In this document: positions 10,301 to 22,300 of the stretch, piece after piece
Layout of the letters: every line of letters begins with the position of its first letter
Position numbering within the stretch: the stretch's first letter is position 1
NCBI GenBank assembly: GCA_002633005.1
Contig: NMRA01000453.1
Span: forward strand, 186,442 to 213,694
Length of the DNA: 27,253 nt
Direction of reading: 5' to 3'
Source of the DNA: Phoronis australis
Taxonomy: Eukaryota > Phoronida > Phoronidae
Position numbers and translations under genes: made by a program
Notes under the pieces: model-generated
The model's database searches: none
The model's input: only the letters and a program-made list of their open reading frames with translations
Told to the model about the DNA's origin: nothing

Positions 10301-13300
10301 TCCCGCCTAGTGCCAATTTCATTTTTTTTCCATTTTCCTCTGTTTCTCTGAAGTTCCTTGATGGATTTTTTATGAAATTTGGTACAGGTAATAGCTTTCA
10401 AATTAATAAACGAAGTGTTCCCATTTTAGGATGGATTCAGTGTATTTTGTGCCATCTAGTTGCCATTTTCACTGTTTTCTAGTCTGTTTTTTTGTGTCCG
10501 CCTCTCTATCAACCAAAATTACTCTGAGAATGATTTTGAAAACTTGCGTTTATGTTTCTACCGTGTAAAGGACAGCTGACGAGGATTTTCCGACGACTTG
10601 GACTACTGTGGCGCCTCCTAGTGACATTATTTTCGCATCTATAGCTGTATCTCCCAAACCCTCTGTAGGATCTTCATTAACTTTGCCAAGTGTATTTATA
10701 TGAAGTTGACAACGAACAATGACGACATTTGGATGGATTCAACTACCGCTGTGACCTCCTAGTGACAATCTTATTTTTTTCGTTTACCTCTGTATCTTTG
10801 AAACCTCTTGGCAGAGTTTTTATGCATACATTTTTGCATCACCCTATGGCAACATGCGACGACGAGTTTCAGATCATTCCAACTACATATGTGCTCCCTA
10901 GTGGCAATTTTATTTTTATGCGCCCACATATTTATATGTGGACGCATTATGCTGTCATCTCCGTCCGTACGGGCGGCGTCCGTCCGGCGTCCGCTGCTCT
11001 ATCTCCAAAACCCTTTGACATACGTTCATGAAATTTGGCACATATGTTCCATTCATGAATGGGACGGCATGTGCGAACTTTCGGACGGATCCGACTACCG
11101 GTGTGCACCCTAGTGGCAATTTTAGTTTTTTACGCTTACCTTTGTATCTTCAAAAGTATTGAACGGATTTTCATGAAATTTGGTATGTAGGCACCTATTA
11201 GTGAGATGACGCTATCCTACTGTTTTCAGATGGATTCGACGTAGTTTGCGCCACCTAGTGGCCATTTTTACTGTTTTCGAGTCTGTATTTTTGCGTCCAC
11301 CCCTCTATCAACCAAACCGCTCAAAGGATGATTGTGAAAATTGGCGTGTATGTGCTTACTATAAGGAAGACAGCTGACAATGATTTTCAGACGATTTGGA
11401 CTACTGTGGCGCCTCCTAGTGGCAGTTTTGTTTTTTTGCGCCCATGGCTGTATCTCCCAAACCGTTTGCAGGATCTTTACTAAATTTAGCAAGTGTATTT
11501 ATGTGATGTTGACAACGGACGATGACGACTTTAGGATGATTCTGATTACCGGTATGCCTCTAGTGGCAATTTTAGTATTTGCCTCTAGTGGCAATTTTAG
11601 TATTTTACATTGACCTCTGTATTTTCATAGGTCTTCAGGTGTATACTTTGTGTTACTTCGTGACTATGAAGGAAAAGTTCCAAGTAGAAATTTGTTTCTG
11701 GCATTCTAATGCTGTGCTAATCTCGTATGTTGGTAAATTTGTTTTTGATTCTATGTTTCTGTGGTGCTTTAAGCAACTGATGTATAGGATGTGCTTGTAT
11801 TATGAAGATCACTCACATTTTGCCCCTAGCCTATTGAGGAGACAATGACCATGCCTATCCATTTTGCAAAGTACAACATACTACATATATGCCCTCTATT
11901 GTCCACTTTATGGTACCAATAAACAACCCTAGAAGGATACCGTATACGGTGCAATTGCGGGCGCATTTCAACGCTCTGCGTTGCTCTTGTTTACCTTTGT
12001 CTCTGTAACTTCAGACCTTCTTGATCCTTTTTCATGAATGGACAAACAAATTTCCATTATGGATACGTCAGCACCTTTCCTTTTTATGATGTACTCGATA
12101 TATTGTATACGAACTAGTGGCCATTTTAATTTTTTTTAGTCTGCCAAACCACGCAGATGATCATTACGAAAATTGGCAGATGTGTTTCTACTAACAAGAG
12201 CGTGACTGACGTGGATTTTCAAATGGGTCCAACTACTGCGGTGCCCCCTAGTGGTACTGACATTTTTTGCATCTACTTCTGTATCTGCTAAACCCCTTGG
12301 AAGATGTGTTTGAAATTTGCAATTGTATTCCTATTAACTTGACAACGCTCCGCATTGCTTTTGTTTATATCATTCTAGGAAATTGATGACAAACTTGTAT
12401 CCAAGGATGTGGAAATTGCTCGTCTTCAGGAACAAGTAAACATATTACAAGAATCTCCGTCGCACTGTTCATTTGTTGGACATGCCTGGGAACAGGTGTG
12501 CCTTTGTGTGTGCGTGCGTGCGTGCGTGTGTGTGTTTTAATAAATTTGGACTTTTTTAACTTTACCATGTGCTTGTCACCTCTTACTTTCTTTTGTATCG
12601 TTTTCATGGTGTGAGGACGTCTACTGTGCATTTGAATTTGGAATTTAAACATTTCCATGACAGCGTTATTTCACCTCGCTTTGCTTAATTACACACGATA
12701 GAAGCACTGACATAATATGTTCATCTTACAGTGAGTTTTAAGTTATGTAGGACCTTATTGCTATATTTAACCCAATATTTGAAAAACTTTGGATTTTAGC
12801 TTTAATAGTAGAAGTAGATAATTATTTTCTGAACGTATAAACCTGTAGAATTTGATTTTTGACTTTCTGATCTACTATCAATTGGGTCACGTGACTATGT
12901 CTTTTTCGTAGAATTCAAGGAAAAAAGCTGCATTGATAGCAGAAGAATGGTATCAAATTTTCTTTGATATAAATGTTCAAGATGAGATCACAGTTTTCAA
13001 AAATGTCATTTGTTTTAATTTGTTTTATAAAATCATGAAAGTCCTACTGATTGCCCCTCATGCAACAATCTTAAACGATGCACACTCTTTGGACTCATGG
13101 GAAGGTCATTGTTTGCCAAACTGCACTTGACTTGAGGAATTCATACCTACTTGTAGCTTAGCCCTTGCAATTTCCTTGTCTATTTCTTCCATATCTTTGA
13201 TAATTGTTCTAACATTCAATTTCAAAGAATATCTAAAAGTATTTTTGGGTTTTTGATCTAAATATTTTTTGTCTTTACTCACGACGCATTTGTATTACTT

Positions 13301-16300
13301 ATGGCAAATTCAATTGTGTCATGCTTTTGTTTGAAAGAATGCAGTGTACAGGTTTCTTAGACAGTTTTAAAAGTTAGTCACAAATGATCAGCAGTTGAAC
13401 CAAAGGCCAGGAACTCCTTTCTGTGTTTAACATACAAATATTATCAAGAGGATCACCGAGTTGGTTTGGCCTAATCAGTGCAAATGAAATAGCCTTGTCT
13501 TAATCTAAAGCTATGTGATTCTATCTGATTAGCTGTTTGCACTGAGATAGTGGCTGTTTGATTTGTTACATTCTGATAGCTGTACGCTGGGATCTCATGA
13601 TTTTCACTTTCACAACCCCTGTAGGAAAACATTGTTTAAATAATTTTATTTACATGTGGTTTTGTCCGAAAGTTTGAAGTGGCTGAACAACTCCCACAAA
13701 TAAAGGGAATTTACTACATAAATTTCATTATGATAATAAAAAAACGTTTCATATTTTAAACGATCAGTTATGTAGTTATCAATATTGAACAATCATACGT
13801 TTGCTGTTCTTAAGTATGCTGTACTTTGGCATATTCCATATCTTTTTAAAATCATTTTTGCCTCATACTGAGCTGCTGTCATAGATAATCATGACATGAT
13901 GATAACTCTCAAACGGTTAACTGTCTGTCATTGTCAGTTAGTCTCCAACTGTTATCTTTACAGAACAATGGAGTTGACACTGACGTTGAGTCATTCGTGA
14001 ATGAGGTCCTAGAGAATGCCATCAGCAAACTTCAGCGGAGCGCAGTGTGTGAGTTGACTTTATTGGTAAAACATTGACCCCATGTTAGTGGACATCGCTT
14101 TGTGCTCAAAGTGATCTAGAAAACACGAGTTGTATATGTTATTTCGTGTGTTATTGTGTGTTGTGTTGTATTTTATTTTATTTTGCTTGTTGTAATACGT
14201 ATTGTAGTTTTGTATGTTATTTTGTTCCCCAATGTTATGGTACACCAAACAATGGTAGTTTGTAATGGTAAATTGACACCTGTAATTAATTGGGTGTAAC
14301 CATTTGTCCCTTTCAGTGAAAGGCAATTCTCCTGAACAGTTGCGTCTCAAACATGTACGTTTCTCAACACAGTCTCCTGTCATCATAAATCGACAACTGT
14401 CGGAGGATTTTGACTCTAGTATCGAAGTACTGTCTTCCCCTCCAGCTACCAGCGAACTAACCTCTCTTCACAAGCAAATATCGTACGACTTCAAGGCTCG
14501 AATCTCTGCAGGGTTCTCACCCAATTTGACACATGCTAGTGTTGGGAGTGTACCCTTGTCTATATGTTCACCTTTAGCCATTGATGTCTCCCCTTCACCA
14601 ACTCTACTTCCTATGACTGAAGTCCTTGCACAGATCAGCACTTTGTCAGAGCATAACGCACGTATCATTGAGTCCTTCCAGGCATGCACATCTGACAATG
14701 CAGCAGACAAAAGTCCTTTTGATGACAACCAACCTTACATACCACGATACATGCGTGTGAAAACAAAAGAGGTAATGACGTCACCGTTGATCAGTGGCCA
14801 CACTGGTGGCTTGCTGAGTTATGATTCATGTTCTCCTGTGCAGTTCGTCAACTCTGGAACAACACCCATGACCCCACTGAAGAAGACCAGCATTGGTTGC
14901 GGAATGGATGTCAACTTCAATTGTAAGGTCAGTGATCAAATGACCACGCCGACATTGATGAGATGTCATGAGACAATGACATCGCCGCCTGCCATGGCAA
15001 CTCACGAAACCATGGTTACACCTGTCAAGTCGCTTTCTTTTGGTCAAGTGACCACTCCAGTCAGGACTACACACAGAGGTGTGGGTGTCTTAACTGAATG
15101 TCGCTCGCAAGGCTCGATGACCGAAGCTGTGAAAACTCGCAACTTTACACAAAATGTCAATCTGTTTCACAGAGAGAAGGTTAATCGTCAATTCCATCCC
15201 GCTATGACAATATCACGAGGTGTGATGACATCACCGGCCAAAGTGGCCGATGTATCGCAGTTGACTACTCCTGTTAAGGCTAGGGACTTCTCTCAGTGTG
15301 TCACGCCCGTCTCTACTATCAATACTGCAACAACGACGTTATCTCCAGGACATGGGGAGATAAGTATTATGACCACTCCAGTGAAAATGTCAGAGGCAGA
15401 CACACTCACATCACCTGGTCTGGGGTAGGTAGATCTTGTTAAGCTTATACATAATGCTAATTTTACATGTAATACAGCAGACATGGTTTCTTGCTTTTGT
15501 TCATAAAATTTCCAGTATAACGGTATTCTCCATAGATTATCTAGTTAAATTTATAACAATGTAGTTCTCAATGAGTACTATTCAGTAGTTCCTCATGTAC
15601 TGTCCAGTATATTGCCAAATGTCTGCGGTTTGTGGTTGGTAGAAACATTCACAAGTTTGAGCTTTACAAACTGATTTGAGAAACATTGTACTGTAGTTAA
15701 CATTGGAAACTTTTTCTCTAAGCCAACACCAGTCAAAAAGTATTGAGAACACTCTGACAGATTTGAGTTGTAACGTTTTTTTTCTTGCTGTGTTTACATC
15801 TTGGTAATGTTGACAGTCTTTTATGACAACGCAGGAAATAATTAAATTCCAAGTAAAAACTGTTTGATTGTGTTAGTGAATTATCTTATCACATTCTTCA
15901 GCTTTGACCACCCCATCACAATGAGACAACAGATCAACAACTTCCATAGTAGTATTGTCAGGTAGGCCTGTACTAGAAGTACTTCTTGCTCTCTGTGTAA
16001 AATTAGCCAGCATCACAAACCTGTCTACAGAACTATGTTGTCTACAACAGAATCCATTCTTACATTCAGTTGCTTTTTTCCTCATATTGTACTTGATTAC
16101 CAGTATGCAATGATCAGATTTTTGTCTTAAATTCACAGACCATATTCTTTTATAATCAATTGACCTCTCTGGACAATTTGTAAGTATGCAATGAAATTTT
16201 TAGTGTTTTTTGGCAGAAGAAGGCACTGTTCACGTCAGATACTTTGGAGATGTATTGTTACTAAACCTGTAAAAAGCTTTTGAAAAAATTGACATTCAGG

Positions 16301-19300
16301 TGTCGTTTTTTATCTAATTTATTAAGTGTTGCATACCTTAAGAAAGTTCTTATATTCATCTTTTGAAAATACCACTTGTCATCATATGTCATTTTTACAT
16401 TAAACTAACCTGGTGTTAAACGGGGATAGATGTGACAAACGAGAGTTGCAAATTTTGGTTTTGATCCATGAGTGACTTTTAGAACAAATCAATGTTTAGT
16501 TTTGAAATTTTTATTTGTTATTTAATTGTCTATGTACAATGTCGCATATCATCAGAATATTGGTTCTTCTTTCAAACAACACCATTTCCAACTTTTTGAA
16601 ATGTCCGCAAACTGGCGGCTAAACATTTTTGATTGGGAAATTCAAAGACTTGTTACAAATGTGGCTACCATCAAAATGGATGCGACACAAGAGTGTATGT
16701 GTTGAGCAGTGTGTCCTTGGCCCTAGTGTGTTCACTGTCACTGTTGCTGAGAACCGCCTTCGCATTGTTTGGTTGTCCTGCTAATGTGATACTATGGTGT
16801 AGCTTTTCATCACCTAAACAAAAATCATTCCCAAATCAGCAAGAATTGCTGGCACGTTAGAATTGTGAATACAGGACTACTTAGCTGAGGCAGTTTGAGT
16901 GTGTGCAAAGAAGTGGCATAACAACTGGGAATGTGATGATTAGTGATGCAACTAGTCAATCTGTTAGGGCTGTTCCAGTAAAATCCGTATGGGAGGGNAA
17001 AATTTAAAAAAAAATTATGGGTGGTTGCATTTCATACTTATAAAAAATTATAGGTGGTGGGCTTAAAAAAAAATGAAAAGTATGGGTGGTGGGTGCAAAA
17101 AAAAAGTGCCTTCCCCCCCCTCCCATACAGATTTTACTGGAACAGCCCTTAATAAATCTCCTGATTTCACAGATTTTTACATTGTTAGCAAGTCTGAAAT
17201 ATAGTCATGTGAAAGTCTCTAAAAACTGCTGTTGAGGTTTTATTCAAACTATGTCAGCCAAGAGATGATCACTGTTTTTATTGATAGTTAATAGGCAAAC
17301 CCAAATTTGCCAACATTTTTTCTTACCTAGCCATGTTTAACAGGTTACTTAAAGCTGCATTTCACTCCATTTAGCCTGCTAAAACAAACACTGAGTTAAG
17401 CTTTTTAGTATCATAAAATCGGTCTCGCAATATTCCTTACAGCGACAAAACTCTCTTTGCATCACCAACAGAACATTGAAACAGTCAGCGACTCAAGAAA
17501 GTGTTTCAGCGTTCATTTGGGTTGGCTATCCCTAAAACTGTAAATTTGAAAGTGGCGCATGTAATCATTGCCTTGGATTTGAGTTGATGGCTCAGTTGGG
17601 GAACAGTTTGAGATTGCACGAGCATTGTAATGTTTTTAAGCCCTGAAGTGCTTTGGTTATGAATTCAACTTTGACAGCATAAAAGCGAAAAAATGCCCCT
17701 TTAAATTTCAAAATGGCATTTTGATGGCAAATTGTGTATTTCGAAAGTGTGGTTTTAAATTAATTTTGCATTATTTCCAACACTACAATCTTATAAAAAT
17801 AAAAGGTTGACAACCAAACATGGATTTCAGAACTGTTTTGGAAGGTTCATTTATTCTTTTGTTTAACCTTTTCTATCACTGCCCCCATGTAGGCTGGAAT
17901 CTGAAATGGCTGGTCATCAGCAGGCCATTGAAGAGCGGGATGTAGAGATCGGTTGTCTTCATGATGAACTGACCAGCTATAAGGAGATGTGCTCCAAACT
18001 GCAGGATAACTTAGCTGAACTCAATCAGAAGCTGGCCAGAGCTAAGGAGACAGACGGAGAACTACATGATGTCACTGAAAGGCTGAAGGTGAGAAGTGTC
18101 TTGTAGCAGTCAAAGAACTACCAGGGTTTTCCGTAGATAAGCCCACCGGATGAAACGCTCATGGGCGTTTATTCGGAAAATTATGCCAAATACATGCCCG
18201 GGCGTTTATTTGGTTTCGCTAAAATGCCTGAAAATTTTTATTTGCTGAATACACACCCATGGGCTTATCTACGGAAATTCCCGGTAATGATATCTTGGCC
18301 TTTTAATACAGTCCCACACATACGAATGTCAGAATTTAGTTTTAATTGTTGAAAACGAACTTAAATTGAATTGTAGTACTCTTTTGAGAAGAATTTAGAA
18401 TTAGACAAGTTTAAGTCAAATAAATGGTCAACAATGAATGACTTAAAATATTAAGTAAAATATAAACTTCAAGCTTGGAATTTTCCACGGAAACGCGGAT
18501 TTCCGCTTTTTTCAAATGTTCTGTCTGCGCATTTTATTATATTTCCGTGTAAAAAAATCGGATTTGATATAAAATTTCCACGGCAAATTCCTTTCTTACC
18601 GCGGCGTTGCCGACGACGTTCACCTCGAAAAACAGAAGTTGCTCTTTATGTTTCGGAGGAACGAAAATTGTCAACATTGCCGGGGCAGCTGGGATAGCGT
18701 TGTGGGATTTTCAATGGCGTCTTGTGTGATTGTAAACCGCGGTGATAAATACTACGGCTCTGCAGCCAAAAATGTGTGGGGGTGGGAGTGGATGGACGAG
18801 CTAAAAAGACGCAGACGTATGCTACTGGTGGTGGTAACGTTTTTTTTAGTCCTCCCGATTTTTGTCGTCGAAAGGTTTACATGGAGTATTTCAAGGCTGG
18901 GTAGCGCGCATGTTTTGGGCCGTAAAAGTTTCCGCGTTTTTTGTCATTGGTCATTCCAAGCCCTGAAACTTACAATAGACTTTTTTGTAGTATATCCTGC
19001 CATCTTCAGAAATGTATAGAACACTTTCTTGTACATGTTTTGTAGGTTTTAACTTTGTTTAGGAATGTAAAACCTAGTTCAATTGTATGTTTACATTTTG
19101 AATCTTATGGTAAGTTTGGTAAAGGAATACCAGACCAATGTTCTTGTTTATTTCAACTAGTAAAATAAATATATGTAAATTAATCTTTTTCACGATAGTG
19201 TTCCACTGTCAATTTAATGCTTAGTTTTAGAAGATAAACCCCAGATACCACCCATTGTAGTTAGTGCACAACCATTCTGATCATGAAAATTTGTTTTTCC

Positions 19301-22300
19301 TGAAGTTTCCTCTCAGTTCTCCATGGCGTCAACTTTTTGTCACTCACTGTGATTGGCCTCAGTCTTCATGAGGAAGGCTATAGAATATTATCGGTATCAA
19401 AATATTTGACTGCACTTGAATTGGCATTTACACTGTCTGCTTTAAATTTTAGTTGTAAATTTCTAAGCGCTTTCAGCACTGTATATTGACAATGTATGTG
19501 TAAATCTTATTATCTGTTCCCTCCAGTTTGTAGAGTCTCAGTCTATGGAACACATGGAGTTCATGGAACAAGAGCGACGGAGTCTGCTGGCATCACTGCA
19601 GGAGACTGAGGACACGTTGAACGCCACCACGCTGGACCTGTCTCGCAGCAAGGTGGCGTTCTTTGAGAAAGCCAGGATGTGCCAGGGTTATGAGAAAACA
19701 GTGAAGGAACTAAGGTAAGGACGATGCTTCTCAAACATCGCTGTGTCTCCCACCGGGCTCAAAATTGGACACCAGTGCTTAAAATTTGGGTCAGTAGATT
19801 TCCAAGGTTGTGCCAGGGTGTCTTGTCTCTCCGTGGCACAATGGAGGATGCAGTGTGTAATTAAATAATTAACTGACATTATTTCTCTAGACTGTAGTTA
19901 TTCTTACTTGTCAAGACAAGGTGCCCCGAAATTAAGCACTGCCAATTCCCTCAATGAAGAATTTTGATGCCTTGGAATGGACGATTGGCAAAGACATATT
20001 TCTGCTGTTGATTATAATATCGCAGTTTGGGCTTAGTTAATGAAGACTACTGCTCTTTAATAAATAAAGGTTTGGTCTGAAGTGTGCCTGGAAAAGTGGA
20101 ACTCTCAGGTGTCTACCAGGAGCTTCACAGTACATTTATAGTTGGTGTGTGTTCATTTTTAATTAGTTATATTGCAACACATGTAAATTCAGTTCCTACA
20201 ATAATGTGTTAAAAGCATCTCTATGACCGCGCTGAAGTCATAAACTGCCAAATATAATTAACAGTTTGGGTTATTGCCTGACTTTCACGAACGTCACGAT
20301 GAAAATCTTGAATTAATTAAAACAGCTACGAGCTAGACACACGCACATCATTGTACCCTTCAATGTACTCTAGTACGCGTAGTGGATATACTTTTGGCGT
20401 TTTCCTGCCATGAAGCAATATGACACAAAAAGGCTAATTCATGTGTGTGGCAGTGTTTGAGCATTCAAATCATCATGTTTGTTGTTCAAACATTGCAAAG
20501 CCTAACAAAAATCTGTTATAGGAAGACAAGCACATTCTGTCTTACTGAAAATGTTCATTTAATCTCTTTCTTACACTCAAGCTAAAACTGAGCACAGGTA
20601 TATTTCGTGGAACTCTTTTCAATTCAATATTCACTGCCAATTATGAATGACTGCACTAGACTGTTTTCATTGTATTCTCTTGTCAGTGAGAATCAACAAG
20701 CCCTTCAGTCAGAGCTGGACAGTACCAAGGCACACGCTCACTTTATGCTGCTGAGTCAAGCAACAGAGATACAGGACTCCAGTCAGGAGGCTAGGCAAAT
20801 ACTGGCTTCAATGAAGGAGTTGCTGGACAAAATCGAGGTGTATCAGGTAATGTCTGGGTAACCCATTGGTAGTTTTCGAACGATTGATAAGTAACCTCTG
20901 AAAGTTATGAAGCGTTTGTCATAAGGTATCCAGCTGCAAATAAGTTTTTCCTAATTTCCTTTGTTGTCATGCTGAAAGTATGACAAGTGCTGAGGACTTA
21001 ATAGTTCTCTTCAACTTGAATGTGTTGAAAACTACAGTATGTTTCCTACACAATTCAACCCGCTCTTTACATTGTCTAGTAGCTTGTCAGTTACAGTCTG
21101 CAACAACTAAACTTTACTGTATTCCCTATTTTGTTGGTTGTCTTTTTCACAGTTCTCATTGTCAGCCATTTGTTAAATTTAACATCAGAGTAAGACATGC
21201 CTTTGCTGTTGTGTAAAATACTGGATGATCTGATGTTCCAATTTACCATCTGGTGTTCTCTTACAGAATACTGGAATCTACAGTTGAGTAATCCAACCAA
21301 TTCACATGTGTTTCCTGCGTACGTGGGCAGGAGTATAAGACCTGTAAAATCCAATATTGATTAGATATGTCAGAAGGTTGCTATTATGCCTTTCTCAACA
21401 TTTTCAGGATTTTATAAACTTGATTTTCTTCCTGAGAACTACAATTATTTCTGTTAAAGCCTTTACAACATTACAATCACAAACTATAATAGTCATCAGT
21501 CACTCCTGTATCGGTTGACCAGCGAGGTAACGATCTGAAGGTCAAAAGTTAACTTCATGAATAATCTTAAAGTTTCTGTGGATTATTGTATTATAGAACA
21601 GTATGTTATAAAGAAGTCGACTTGTGTCCATTCCAACATTGCAGGAGCCAGAAGTGACTGTTAAGTTGGAACCCCCTCAGCTCTCCTCCACCCAGCAGGG
21701 GTCATCGTTCGTCTCCTCCATCTTGGGAGCCCTGAATGACACGCCCCAGACAGATTCATGTCTTGCAACGCCACTGAGCCCCATATCTGAGCTAGGCACC
21801 AACAATGTCATCTTTAGTAAACCAGCAGTGTCCAGTCAGCTCAGAGTGTCTGAGACCAGTGCCTTCTCACAGGTCCAGAGAGTGGGTAACGGTGAGAGGT
21901 CACAAAGTGGAAGTTCACAGAGTGACGGGTCATCAGAAGATGTTCCATTGACTGAGTTGGTGAAGGAATTGAGGTTGGCCATGTCGCAAGTGTCTGAGGC
22001 AGTGAAGGACAGATTTGAGGAACACAACAGCAAATTGGAACAGTTGGCTAATCTGAAGTAAGGACACTGTTAAGTTTGAATTTACAGTGTAGGTGACATT
22101 GACCAGCATTCCAGGTGTTACTGACCTTTGAATTTACAGTGTAGGTGACATTGACCAGCATTCCAGGTGTTACTGACCTTTGAATGTACAGTGTAGGTGA
22201 CATTGACCANGATTCATGTCTTGCAACGCCACTGAGCCCCATATCTGAGCTAGGCACCAACAATGTCATCTTTAGTAAACCAGCAGTGTCCAGTCAGCTC

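Noticed and set aside
14060-14386. Minus-strand 108-residue open frame
   Set aside because: It spans the exon 6 border in antisense and runs through T/A low-complexity intron DNA; no family features.
17443-17520. Possible exon with acceptor CCTTACAG and phase-0 open frame of 26 codons
   Set aside because: Its neighbours require phase 2, in which it reaches a stop codon; the GTTGGC donor is also weak.
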